The notes below the pieces were generated by a model. It did no database searches. It had not been told where the DNA came from and saw only the letters and a list, made by a program, of their open reading frames with translations. From Kordia algicida OT-1 (lineage in GTDB: Bacteria > Bacteroidota > Bacteroidia > Flavobacteriales > Flavobacteriaceae), in NCBI RefSeq assembly GCF_000154725.1, contig NZ_DS544873.1:4251085-4315084 (forward strand): DNA of 64,000 nucleotides. Direction: 5' to 3'. The translations under genes were made by a program, and so were the position numbers. Positions 16,992-25,186 of this stretch are shown here, piece by piece; the stretch's first letter is position 1; the number at the start of each line of letters is the position of its first letter.

Positions 16992-17221
16992 AGAAAATAA
17001 AAACGAGAACACAACACAAATTCATCTAAAAAAAATAAAAGGCAATTCTTTGAAGTACAAATTGTAGGATTTTAACTGTTAATTAACTAAAAACGGTTTG
17101 ATTAGGTTTCAATTCTTCGTAATATTGAAATCTATGATTTCAGCTAAATTTACAATTTTAAATAAAGGAATTTTTGCTTTAAATAGTCTCATCGCTTACA
17201 GGCGTATGATAGTTCCTTTCA

Positions 17222-17425
17222 ATGAAACATGTAAAAGATATACAGCCGTTAAAAACAATCTCAGTGGAGCAACTAAAAAGCTTCAACGGGTTTGCTGATA
17301 TATCTACTCAGGAAGCTGAGCAAATCATACATACACTCAAAGAACTATCATTAGTAACACATAACATCATTACAAGCCATGAGCAATCTTCAAGACTTCC
17401 AAAGCTTCGGAAAAAAAAGCACTAA
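17222..17425 (+). CDS. Small protein upstream of and overlapping the serine recombinase
   Basis: 67 aa, mostly helical, with a charged C-terminus (LPKLRKKKH). It ends 47 bp inside the start of the recombinase gene in another frame, so the two are likely co-transcribed and possibly translationally coupled. The sequence (TISVEQLKSFNGFADIS, then TQEAEQIIHTLKELSL) looks like a small regulatory or accessory protein. I do not recognise the family, but the position suggests a recombinase accessory factor (inference). Confidence 0.5.
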   Translation: MKHVKDIQPLKTISVEQLKSFNGFADISTQEAEQIIHTLKELSLVTHNIITSHEQSSRLPKLRKKKH

Positions 17426-18977
17426 AACTGTTATCAATAACAACAAAGCAGTTATCTACACAAGGGTTTCTAGCGGAAAGCAAAAAGAAAATACCTCTTT
17501 AGAAACACAGCGCGAATACTGTACCCTGTATGCACAACGTGCCAAACTTGAAATAAGTGCGTATTTTGGTGGTACAAACGAAAGTGCGAAAAATGACGAT
17601 CGAAAAGAATATCAAAAAATGCTCACTTTTGTACGTCAGAAAAAAATATCAAACATCATTGTCTACAGTATTGACCGTTTTTCTCGTGCAGGTTCTACCG
17701 CTATTACAACGGTTGAAAAATTACAGGCTAAAGGTATCAATGTAATATCGGTCACACAGCCAATGGACACCAAAACATCTACGGGTACATTCTTTCAAAA
17801 CCTAAACTTACTCTTTAGTAAATACGATAATGACCAGCGAAAAGAAAAAACCATTACAGGAATGAAGCAACGCCTATTGCAAGGTTTCTATATTGGCAAC
17901 GCTCCAATAGGTTTTAAAAATGCTAGAGATACGCAAAACCGCCCTATATTAATTCATTCAGACAAAGCAAAGTTTATTCGCAAAGCTTTTCAGTGGAAAG
18001 CAAACGAAAGTTTGTCAAATGTTGAGATCATCAGACGTTTAAAAAACTACGGAGTTAATTTAAGTCCACCAAGACTTACAGATATGTTTAGAAATCCTGT
18101 ATACTGCGGACTCATTGCAAATAGCTTACTAGAAGGTAAGGTGGTAAAAGGAAATCACAAACCTATCGTATCAAAGAAGTTATTTCTACAAGTCAATAAC
18201 ATCAATGCAAAGAAAAACGGTGCAGGATTCAAGCACAAAAAGAACAATCCGCACTTGCCATTAAAAGGATTCATTACGTGTGATGGTTGTGGAAAACCAA
18301 TCACAGGATACACTGAAAAAATATATAAAATCAATTATTACAGGTGCAATGCGAAAGGGTGTAGTGGTTACAGTCGTGCTGATAAGCTAAATGACAAGTT
18401 TAAAAACCTGTTAAACTCTTTTCAAATCGATGAAAAATTCATCGCACCGCTTAAGCTACAAATGAAATATACCTTTGAGTATCACAATGAATCAAATAAG
18501 GATATTATAGCGCAATTAAAATACAATCTAAAGGCAATCAAGCAGAAGATTGAAACAGTAGAGGAACGATTTGTATATGGCGAAATTAATATGGAACTTT
18601 ATAGTAAGCATAATGAAAAATTAAAGCTAGAGTATCAAGCAATTGAAAAGGAAATTCAAAATAGTACGATTGAAAAATCTAAGTTTGATTTATACGTTGA
18701 AAACTCGATAAAACTATTAGCTAACTTGCCTACAACGTGGGAGTTATCAAACTGTGTGGTAAAGCAGAAATTACAAAATTTGTTGTTCCCAAACGGTATA
18801 AGGTACAATCGTCAAAATGATCGTTATCTAAGTTTTGAAGTGAATCCGATATTGGATATAACAAGCAAATTATCAATTAGTTACAATAAAAATAAAACTA
18901 GCACAAATACAACCAAAAGTAAAAAGTTGCATGAGGTAAACCTTGGAGAAAATTTAGAAAAATTCATGCGGTTTTAG
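17379..18977 (+). CDS. Large serine recombinase, 532 aa
   Basis: N-terminal resolvase/invertase catalytic domain (about residues 22-165): AVIYTRVSSGKQ with the nucleophile among the two serines, ETQREYC, and YSIDRFSRAG with the catalytic Arg. Next is the Recombinase domain (about 175-270; FRKAFQWKA-like and NPVYCGLI), a zinc ribbon (about 305-335; CDGCGK ... CNAKGCSG, four Cys) and a coiled coil (about 370-430). It integrates, excises or inverts DNA at att sites. The last ~12 residues (NLGENLEKFMRF) are encoded by a dispersed genomic repeat (18938-19175), so the natural C-terminus may have been replaced. Likely the motor of this island. Confidence 0.9.
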   Translation: MSNLQDFQSFGKKSTKTVINNNKAVIYTRVSSGKQKENTSLETQREYCTLYAQRAKLEISAYFGGTNESAKNDDRKEYQKMLTFVRQKKISNIIVYSIDRFSRAGSTAITTVEKLQAKGINVISVTQPMDTKTSTGTFFQNLNLLFSKYDNDQRKEKTITGMKQRLLQGFYIGNAPIGFKNARDTQNRPILIHSDKAKFIRKAFQWKANESLSNVEIIRRLKNYGVNLSPPRLTDMFRNPVYCGLIANSLLEGKVVKGNHKPIVSKKLFLQVNNINAKKNGAGFKHKKNNPHLPLKGFITCDGCGKPITGYTEKIYKINYYRCNAKGCSGYSRADKLNDKFKNLLNSFQIDEKFIAPLKLQMKYTFEYHNESNKDIIAQLKYNLKAIKQKIETVEERFVYGEINMELYSKHNEKLKLEYQAIEKEIQNSTIEKSKFDLYVENSIKLLANLPTTWELSNCVVKQKLQNLLFPNGIRYNRQNDRYLSFEVNPILDITSKLSISYNKNKTSTNTTKSKKLHEVNLGENLEKFMRF

Positions 18978-19175
18978 TTTTTCTCTAAAAGAAAAACTAA
19001 AAATACCTCTGGAAAAGTTCCCTTTCTTTTGTTGATGCCTGTGCTGAACTTGATTCAGTATTCTTTGGGTAAGCAAAGAAAACGAAAATAAAACCCTAAA
19101 AATGAATTATATAGCAGAGTTATTTCTAAAACTACTATAAATATAAATTGAATGATTTATATCGAACTGACGTTA
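18938..19175 (+). repeat. Dispersed hairpin-rich repeat, copy 1 (238 bp)
   Basis: Matches 29568-29782 almost throughout, from AAACCTTGGAG to GAACTGACGTTA. Both copies have two stem-loops: TTTTAGTTTTTC paired with GAAAAACTAAAA, and CTTTG/CAAAG around GGTAAGC. Copy 1 carries a replacement of about 25 bp (containing GCTGAACTTGATTCAGTAT, another common Flavobacteriaceae intergenic motif). It overlaps the last codons of the recombinase gene. Confidence 0.85.
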
Positions 19176-19328
19176 AACTATGATTATTAAAGTTTAAATG
19201 TTGCAGTATTTTCTTTTGAATTTCAAAAAAAGCCAAAAAGCTCATTCAATACTGTTAGTTAAACGAATTCGGTTATGATTACAATCTAAAAGTCTAACAA
19301 TCTAAAGCTCTAAAAAGTCTAGAAAACC
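18978..19328. other. Intergenic region, mostly dispersed repeat
   Basis: The first 200 bp is the dispersed repeat. From 19176 to 19328 I see nothing beyond plain AT-rich DNA separating the island from the core genes. Confidence 0.5.
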
Positions 19329-19769
19329 TTATTTCAAATACAAACAATTCTTGTCATAATCAATCACGGCTTTCCCTTTTCGCAGTATATCGGCTCCAAT
19401 AATTCCATGTACAGGTTGTGCTTCATGTTGTGTCAACGCCGTATTTACATGATCTAAATTGAATAAAACTAAGGCAACTCGTTGTTTCTTCCACTTTCCA
19501 ATTCGAATCTTATTATTCTTAGCAATCTGCGTTTCCATATTCACGGCGCCAGCGCCAGCAGCTTTTATTTTAGAATCTTTTGCTTTTAAATTAAAAATTT
19601 TCACAGCTTCAAATCCTACACAAGAAGTAGAAGCGCCAGTATCTAGAATAAAACTTCCTTCAACACCATTAATCTTTGCCTTTACTTCGTAATGATTTGT
19701 GTTAATTCGATTCAACTTAACACGCTGATATCCTTTATCGAGCAGAAACTTTCGTAAACTATTTTTCAT
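19329..19769 (-). CDS. Retropepsin-like aspartyl protease family protein, 146 aa
   Basis: The active-site motif ILDTGAST is at residues 41-48 (catalytic D43-T44-G45), and the second family signature GIIGADIL at about 123-130. It has the length of a single-lobe retropepsin, so it should act as a homodimer. There is no signal peptide, so it is probably cytoplasmic. The family is common in Bacteroidota as uncharacterised clan AA proteases. It is a single gene divergent from tatD. Confidence 0.8.
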   Translation of the reverse strand: MKNSLRKFLLDKGYQRVKLNRINTNHYEVKAKINGVEGSFILDTGASTSCVGFEAVKIFNLKAKDSKIKAAGAGAVNMETQIAKNNKIRIGKWKKQRVALVLFNLDHVNTALTQHEAQPVHGIIGADILRKGKAVIDYDKNCLYLK

Positions 19770-19930
19770 CTATGCAAAACGCTTTAATTCGTGTAAATTT
19801 ACAAATCAAAAGCCATGCCGCTACATTATTTATGATATAATTGTCATGTATTCACAAAAAAATAACGCCCTGTCATACTTTTTAAAAAGAAGCCACACAT
19901 AAATCTTATTGAAAATACTATTTTTACGGC

Positions 19931-20698
19931 ATGATAATCACAGACACACATACACACTTATACAGTGAAGCTTTTGATGAGGATAGAAACGAAATGATGC
20001 AGCGCGCTATAAAAAATGGAGTACAACGTTTTTTTGTTCCTGCAATTGATTCTACCTACACAGAACGTATGTTTCAACTTGAAAAAGACTATCCTAACGA
20101 AGTTTTTTTAATGTCAGGCTTACATCCAACACACGTAAAAGAAAACTATAAAGAAGAAATTGCGCATGTTGAAACATTATTGGCGGAGCGAAAATTCTAT
20201 GCAGTTGGCGAAATTGGAATTGACTTATATTGGGATAAAACATTCTTAAAACAACAACAAGAAGCGTTTCAATACCAAATTCAATTGGCTAAAAAATATA
20301 AATTGCCGATTGTAATTCACTGTCGTGATGCTTTTGATGAAGTATTTGAAGTATTAGAAAAAGAAAAAAGTGAATCTTTATTCGGAATCTTTCACTGTTT
20401 CACAGGAACCAAAGAACATGCAGAAAAAGCAATTGGTTACAATATGAAATTGGGAATTGGTGGAGTTGTCACGTTTAAAAATGGAAAAATTGACAAGTTT
20501 CTGCATGAAATACCATTAAAACATATTGTGCTTGAAACAGACGCGCCATACTTAGCTCCAACGCCATACAGAGGAAAGCGAAACGAAAGCAGTTATGTGA
20601 TGAATGTACTTGAAAAAGTAGCTTCTATCTATGAAAAATCCACAGCAGAAATTGCCGAAATCACCACTAAAAATTCAAAAGCTATCTTTGGAGTTTGA
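19931..20698 (+). CDS. tatD: TatD-family metal-dependent hydrolase
   Basis: 255 aa. The TIM-barrel amidohydrolase ligands are all present: HTH at residues 7-9 (DTHTHLY), E94 (VGEIGIDLYW), H130 (IHCRDAF), H155 (FHCFTG) and D204 (ETDAPYLAP). TatD enzymes are Mg-dependent deoxyribonucleases acting in DNA repair and turnover, and some act on D-aminoacyl-tRNA. Length and motifs are normal. It precedes the asparaginase gene on the same strand with ~130 bp between. Confidence 0.9.
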   Translation: MIITDTHTHLYSEAFDEDRNEMMQRAIKNGVQRFFVPAIDSTYTERMFQLEKDYPNEVFLMSGLHPTHVKENYKEEIAHVETLLAERKFYAVGEIGIDLYWDKTFLKQQQEAFQYQIQLAKKYKLPIVIHCRDAFDEVFEVLEKEKSESLFGIFHCFTGTKEHAEKAIGYNMKLGIGGVVTFKNGKIDKFLHEIPLKHIVLETDAPYLAPTPYRGKRNESSYVMNVLEKVASIYEKSTAEIAEITTKNSKAIFGV

Positions 20699-20829
20699 AA
20701 AATGAAGTTGAAACTGAATTTGGATTTGAACTCGAAATTGAAACGCACAGATAAACGAATCCACAAAAAGACAAATTAACAAATCCACAAATAACGGAAC
20801 AAAGCTACCCAAAACCCAACACCCAAACC

Positions 20830-21858
20830 ATGACGCAACCCAACATTTTACTTATATACACAGGTGGAACCATTGGAATGATAAAAGATTTCGAAACAGG
20901 TGCATTGCGTGCTTTCAACTTCGATAAACTATTAGAACGAATTCCAGAACTTTCGCATTTAGACTGTGAGATAGAAACGGTTGCCTTTGATGCTCCGATA
21001 GATTCTTCTGACATGAATCCGAACTATTGGATAAAAATGGCAACAATTATTGAGGAAAACTATGAAAAATTTGATGGTTTTGTTGTCTTGCACGGAAGTG
21101 ATACAATGAGTTATTCGGCTTCTATGCTAAGTTTTATGTTAGAAAATTTAGCAAAACCAGTCATCTTTACAGGATCGCAATTGCCTATTGGAGACTTGCG
21201 TACAGATGCCAAAGAAAATCTCATTACCTCAATTCAAATAGCTTCTTTACAAGACGATAGCGGAAATCCGCAGATTACAGAAGTTGGATTATATTTTGAA
21301 TACAAACTTTACAGAGCCAATCGTACCACAAAAATAAATGCAGAACATTTTGAAGCATTCGATTCGCTAAACTATCCACCTTTGGCAGAATCGGGTGTGC
21401 ATTTAAAAATTTTCAAAGAAAACTTATGGCGTCCTGCGAAACAAAAACCCTTCAAAGTTCACAAAAAAATAGACCATAATATTGCTTTAATCAAACTATT
21501 TCCTGGAATAACATTGGCAAGTTTGGAAGGTTTTTTGGCTTCAAATACCATAAAAGCCATCATTTTGGAGACGTATGGAGCTGGAAATGCACCAACAGAA
21601 GCATGGTTTTTAAACTTTTTAAAAGAAATAAAGCAGAAAGGTATAATTATTGTAAATGTTACACAGTGTTCTGGAGGAAAAGTTATTATGGGACAATACG
21701 AAACCAGTGTTGCGTTAAAAAGCTTAGGAATCATCAGTGGTAAGGACATAACTTCCGAAGCTGCAATTGCAAAATTAATGTACCTTTTGGGAAGAAAAAT
21801 TAGCCAATCTGAGTTCAAAACTGTCTTTGAAACACAAATTAGAGGTGAAATGTCCTAA
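20830..21858 (+). CDS. ansA: Type I (cytoplasmic) L-asparaginase
   Basis: 342 aa. YTGGTIGM at residues 10-17 holds the nucleophile T14; HGSDTM at about 88-93 holds T92 and D91. It has no signal peptide, which fits the cytoplasmic type I enzyme that hydrolyses asparagine to aspartate and ammonia. The downstream tRNA-Ser lies 57 bp after its stop. Substrate specificity (asparagine or glutamine) cannot be read from sequence alone. Confidence 0.9.
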   Translation: MTQPNILLIYTGGTIGMIKDFETGALRAFNFDKLLERIPELSHLDCEIETVAFDAPIDSSDMNPNYWIKMATIIEENYEKFDGFVVLHGSDTMSYSASMLSFMLENLAKPVIFTGSQLPIGDLRTDAKENLITSIQIASLQDDSGNPQITEVGLYFEYKLYRANRTTKINAEHFEAFDSLNYPPLAESGVHLKIFKENLWRPAKQKPFKVHKKIDHNIALIKLFPGITLASLEGFLASNTIKAIILETYGAGNAPTEAWFLNFLKEIKQKGIIIVNVTQCSGGKVIMGQYETSVALKSLGIISGKDITSEAAIAKLMYLLGRKISQSEFKTVFETQIRGEMS

Positions 21859-21915
21859 AAATAACTGGATATATTTCAAAAACTAAAATATTTTTTGTTA
21901 TTTGCCCGACGATAA

Positions 21916-22003
21916 AGAGAGGTGGCCGAGTGGTCGAAGGCGCACGCCTGGAAAGTGTGTATGCGGCATAACCGTATCGAGGGTTCGAATCCCTTCCTCT
22001 CTG
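21916..22003 (+). tRNA. tRNA-Ser (anticodon GGA)
   Basis: 88 nt. The acceptor stem AGAGAGG (21916-21922) pairs with CCTCTCT (21996-22002), with discriminator G at 22003. The anticodon stem-loop reads CACGC CTGGAAA GTGTG, so the anticodon is GGA, decoding UCC and UCU. A long variable arm of the serine type (ATGCGGCATAACCGTAT) and the T-loop GGTTCGAATCC are present. The 3' CCA is not encoded. Confidence 0.95.
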
Positions 22004-22080
22004 CATAATTTTATCGTAAATAATTATAAAATTTTTATATCTTTAACCCGATTAACTAACAAAATTTAAGTTCAAGAGAA

Positions 22081-22809
22081 ATGAAAAAAGGATTTTCTAT
22101 TATGGCAGTAGCCATGTTAACGATTTTAAATGTAGGTGTTGCAACAGCGCAAGACGTAGCAGAAAAAACAGAAGAGGCTCAAGGTTTTCACCAAGTTTTA
22201 AAAGAATACTTTATTAAAGGTGGACCAGGATTCATGGGAATTGTATTGTTATGTCTTATCTTAGGATTGGCAATATGTATTGAAAGAATCATCTATTTAA
22301 ATATGGCTTCAACTAATAATAAGAGATTATTAGCAAATGTTGAAAATGCATTAGCAACGGGTGGTGTAGAAGCTGCAAAAGAAGTTGCAAGAAACACAAA
22401 AGGACCTGTTGCCTCTATATTCTACCAAGGATTAGATCGTATGGACGAAGGTGTTGATAATGCAGAAAAAGCAGTAGTAGCATACGGAGGAGTTCAAATG
22501 GGACAACTTGAAAGAAACGTATCTTGGATTTCATTATTCATCGCCATTGCACCGATGTTAGGATTCATGGGAACGGTAATTGGTATGATTCAAGCCTTTG
22601 ATAAGATTGCAGCTGTAGGTTCGTTAGATGCTTCGTTAATTGCGAGTTCTATTCAGGTAGCCTTATTAACAACTGTATTTGGTCTTATAGTAGGTATTAT
22701 ACTTCAAATTTTCTATAACTATATTATTGCTAAGATTGATAGTATTGTAAACGATATGGAAGATTCATCTATTTCTTTAATAGATTTATTGGTTCGTTAC
22801 AAGAAATAA
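22081..22809 (+). CDS. exbB: MotA/TolQ/ExbB proton channel family protein
   Basis: 242 aa. An N-terminal hydrophobic signal (1-24, ending in TAQ) is followed by TM segments at about 52-72, 150-172 and 192-215. The family core is clear: the cytoplasmic helix between TM1 and TM2 (AKEVARNTKGPVASIF) and the TM2-TM3 region (LGFMGTVIGMIQAFDKIA, then LIASSIQVALLTTVFGL), which lines the proton channel. It energises TonB-dependent or Tol-like systems with the two ExbD-like proteins downstream. First gene of a four-gene operon. Confidence 0.9.
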   Translation: MKKGFSIMAVAMLTILNVGVATAQDVAEKTEEAQGFHQVLKEYFIKGGPGFMGIVLLCLILGLAICIERIIYLNMASTNNKRLLANVENALATGGVEAAKEVARNTKGPVASIFYQGLDRMDEGVDNAEKAVVAYGGVQMGQLERNVSWISLFIAIAPMLGFMGTVIGMIQAFDKIAAVGSLDASLIASSIQVALLTTVFGLIVGIILQIFYNYIIAKIDSIVNDMEDSSISLIDLLVRYKK

Positions 22810-22839
22810 TACTGTCAACTTTATACAATACAATATAAT

Positions 22840-23250
22840 ATGAAATCATTAAAATTAATATTAACAATCGTAATTGCTATTATCGCGCTTATAGGAGCTA
22901 TCCTATACATCACGATTCTTACAGGCAAATCTGATGGGAATATGATGATTCGTGCAGGTGAAATCCTTGTTGTTTTCACTGCTTTAATTGCCGTATTCTT
23001 TGGACTCAAAAACTTAGCTACTAATCCACAGGCTCTTAAGAAGTCATTAATCTCAATTGCTGTTTTAGCAATCATTTTAATCCTTTCTTATGTGTCTGCA
23101 AGTGATGAGCTAAGAGAAGTTGGAGATATCTCCATCGATGCAGGAACCTCTAAATGGGTAGGAACAGGAATTTACATGTTCTACTTCTTAGCAGCAGTTG
23201 CTGTTTTAGCAATGATAGGATTTGGAATCAAAAAATCACTTAATAAATAA
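22840..23250 (+). CDS. Small membrane protein of the Exb operon, 136 aa
   Basis: Four hydrophobic segments: about residues 5-27 (LILTIVIAIIALIGAILYITIL), 40-60 (ILVVFTALIAVFFGLKNLA), 70-90 (LISIAVLAIILILSYV) and 108-130 (GIYMFYFLAAVAVLAMIGF). Located between exbB and the first exbD with spacings of 30 and 2 bp, so it is in the same operon. It has no known domain that I recognise. Its constant place beside ExbB/ExbD suggests a structural or assembly partner (inference). Confidence 0.8.
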   Translation: MKSLKLILTIVIAIIALIGAILYITILTGKSDGNMMIRAGEILVVFTALIAVFFGLKNLATNPQALKKSLISIAVLAIILILSYVSASDELREVGDISIDAGTSKWVGTGIYMFYFLAAVAVLAMIGFGIKKSLNK

Positions 23251-23252
23251 TT

Positions 23253-23876
23253 ATGGGAAGAAGAAATATACCAGAAGTTAATGCAGGTTCGATGGCCGAT
23301 ATTGCGTTCTTACTTCTTATCTTTTTCTTAGTAACAACTACTTTTGAAGTGGACAATGGTATCAACAGAAAGTTGCCTCCAATGCCACCTCCAGGAGTAA
23401 CACCTCCAATTATCAAGCAAAAGAACTTATTTACAGTACTTGTAAATAAAAACAATGATCTTTTGGTTGAAGAAGAAGTAATGGATTTGAAAGACTTGAG
23501 GCAAGCAGCGATAGAATTTCTAGACAACGGAGGAGGAACTAACGAGAAAGGAGAACCTTGTAATTACTGCAAAGGTAAAAGAAGTCCGGATTCTTCCGAT
23601 CATCCGAACAAAGCGATCGTCTCTGTAAGAAATGACAGAGAAACAGATTATAAAACGTTTATTTCAGTTCAAAACGAATTAGTAGGAGCCTACAATACGT
23701 TGAGAAACAGGGAAGCTATAAGACTTTATGGGAAAAATAGTTCATATACAACGATGGATTCAATTTATTCTCACCCGCAAACTGGGGAAGTACTTAAAGA
23801 AGAACTAAAAAAGAAAATGGACGTGATTAAGGATATGTATCCTATGAAGATATCTGAAGCGGAAACTAACAATTAA
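23253..23876 (+). CDS. exbD: ExbD/TolR-family biopolymer transport protein (long form)
   Basis: 207 aa. The short cytoplasmic N-terminus ends in VNAGSMADIAFLLLIFFLVTT, the single TM (about 12-33) with the conserved Asp (ADIAF) needed for proton coupling. A Pro-rich stretch (PPMPPPGVTPP) follows, then a periplasmic domain with an extra Cys-containing insert (CNYCKGKRSPDSSDHP, about 108-125) not typical of ExbD. It partners the other ExbD and ExbB. Confidence 0.9.
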   Translation: MGRRNIPEVNAGSMADIAFLLLIFFLVTTTFEVDNGINRKLPPMPPPGVTPPIIKQKNLFTVLVNKNNDLLVEEEVMDLKDLRQAAIEFLDNGGGTNEKGEPCNYCKGKRSPDSSDHPNKAIVSVRNDRETDYKTFISVQNELVGAYNTLRNREAIRLYGKNSSYTTMDSIYSHPQTGEVLKEELKKKMDVIKDMYPMKISEAETNN

Positions 23877-23889
23877 AAATGTAGCTACT

Positions 23890-24381
23890 ATGTCTAAATT
23901 TAAAAAGAAAAAAAGTGGTGAATTGCCACCAGTATCTACAGCAGCTTTGCCTGATATTGTTTTCATGTTATTATTCTTCTTTATGACGGTAACAACGTTT
24001 AAAAAAGATGATTACAAAGTAAAACAAGAATTGCCATACGCAGATCAAGTACAAGTTCTGAATAAAGATGATAAAGTAATCTACATTTATGCAGGAAAGC
24101 CAAGTTCACGATACCAAAAAGAATTTGGAACACAAGCAAAAATTCAGTTGAATGATAAATTTGCTGATGTTTCTGAAATCAAAGATTATTGGTTCAATGA
24201 AATCAATAACAATCCGAAACTTGGGCAGCAATTCCAAAATATTGCGATTACTGCACTAAAGGTAGATAACGAAACGAATATGGGTTTAATAGCTGATATT
24301 AAACAACAACTTCGTGAAATTAATGCTTTAAAGATTAACTACACTACCCGAAAAGGTAATGTGCAACAAAATTTCAAATAG
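23890..24381 (+). CDS. exbD: ExbD/TolR-family biopolymer transport protein (short form)
   Basis: 163 aa. The TM segment at about 16-36 (STAALPDIVFMLLFFFMTVTTF) has the conserved Asp in LPDIVF. The periplasmic domain includes a helical region near the C-terminus (MGLIADIKQQLREINALKINYTTRK). It follows the first ExbD by 13 bp; having two ExbD paralogues in one operon is common in Bacteroidota. The terminator at 24404-24433 ends this operon segment. Confidence 0.9.
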   Translation: MSKFKKKKSGELPPVSTAALPDIVFMLLFFFMTVTTFKKDDYKVKQELPYADQVQVLNKDDKVIYIYAGKPSSRYQKEFGTQAKIQLNDKFADVSEIKDYWFNEINNNPKLGQQFQNIAITALKVDNETNMGLIADIKQQLREINALKINYTTRKGNVQQNFK

Positions 24382-24403
24382 AAGATCTTAAATTTATATT
24401 TAG

Positions 24404-24433
24404 AAAAAGCACTCTTTTTAGAGTGCTTTTTTT
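24404..24433 (+). terminator. Rho-independent terminator after the Exb operon
   Basis: AAAGCACTC (24406-24414), loop TTTTTA, GAGTGCTTT (24421-24429), then T-run to 24433. The 9-bp perfect stem and T-tract are strong. Confidence 0.85.
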
Positions 24434-24487
24434 ATGCTATCTTGGTACTACTTGTTTATAAAATTACTCAGCTAATATAGAAAACGA

Positions 24488-25186
24488 ATGAAGCGCTACG
24501 TCATCAAAATTTTAATCATCTTTATAGGAATGCAAACTCTTATCGCGCAAGAAGAAGTACCACAAGACACTATTCCAGATGAAAACTACCGAGAAGATCA
24601 ATTCTATATTGGATTTACCTATAACATTCTTCAAAATCGCCCAAGCGGCATTTCTCAAAATAACCTGTCTAACGGAATACACTTAGGATTTATTCGTGAT
24701 TTTCCTATTAATGAGAAGCGTAACAAAGCTATTGGAATTGGTGTAGGATATTCCTATAATTCTTATTTTCATAACTTAAAAGCTACAGAAACAAGTGCAG
24801 GAGTTTCTTATGAAGCAATTGCCAGTGATGAAGGTTTCAAGCGAAATAAATACCGAACACACGAAGTAGAACTTCCCATTGAATTTCGTTGGAGAACATC
24901 AACTTCAACCGATTATAAATTTTGGCGTATTTATGGTGGGATAAAATTTGGATATATCTTTTCAGGAGTTTCTAAATTTGTTGGAGATAACGAGAAAATA
25001 AAGTTTCAAAATGATGATTTTGACCGTTTTCGGTACGGATTGACACTAAGTGCAGGTTACAATACTTGGAATTTTCATGTATATTATGGATTGAATAAAC
25101 TCTTTAAAGATGGAACCGCAACTACAAGCGGCGAACAATTTGAAATGAATACTATCAAAGTTGGCTTGATGTTTTACATCTTATAA
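24488..25186 (+). CDS. PorT-like outer-membrane beta-barrel protein, 232 aa
   Basis: Signal peptide at residues 1-20 (MKRYVIKILIIFIGMQTLIAQ). The rest alternates short amphipathic strands ending in aromatic residues (FYIGFTYNILQ, AIGIGVGYSYNSYF, YGGIKFGYIF, GLTLSAGYNTWNF, IKVGLMFYIL), a small outer-membrane barrel pattern. Size and position after two exbD genes match PorT-family proteins of Bacteroidota, where PorT is needed for gingipain or type IX secretion. The gene begins after the terminator, so it has its own promoter. Family name by context and pattern, not by search. Confidence 0.7.
   Translation: MKRYVIKILIIFIGMQTLIAQEEVPQDTIPDENYREDQFYIGFTYNILQNRPSGISQNNLSNGIHLGFIRDFPINEKRNKAIGIGVGYSYNSYFHNLKATETSAGVSYEAIASDEGFKRNKYRTHEVELPIEFRWRTSTSTDYKFWRIYGGIKFGYIFSGVSKFVGDNEKIKFQNDDFDRFRYGLTLSAGYNTWNFHVYYGLNKLFKDGTATTSGEQFEMNTIKVGLMFYIL

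Larger units (their letters stand above)
14479..17221. other. 2.7-kb gene-free, repeat-dense, AT-rich stretch
   Basis: I find no believable gene. It contains one arm of a 28-bp inverted repeat (14607-14634), an 11-bp phased array (14811-15017), a 121-bp tandem repeat x5 (about 15420-16000), three ~47-bp direct repeats (16197, 16277, 16638), the other inverted-repeat arm (16616-16643), and two 10-bp phased arrays (16826-16885, 16942-16991). Short ORFs here, such as 15774-15971 on the minus strand, are translations of the tandem repeat. Confidence 0.7.

Noticed and set aside
21916-22003. tRNA-Ser as the integration site of the accessory island
   Set aside because: The island ends near 19.2 kb, core genes lie between, and no duplicated tRNA 3' end is seen.
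22821-23075. 84-aa minus-strand ORF in the Exb operon
   Set aside because: Shadow of the plus-strand membrane protein gene, which has proper TM pattern and operon spacing.
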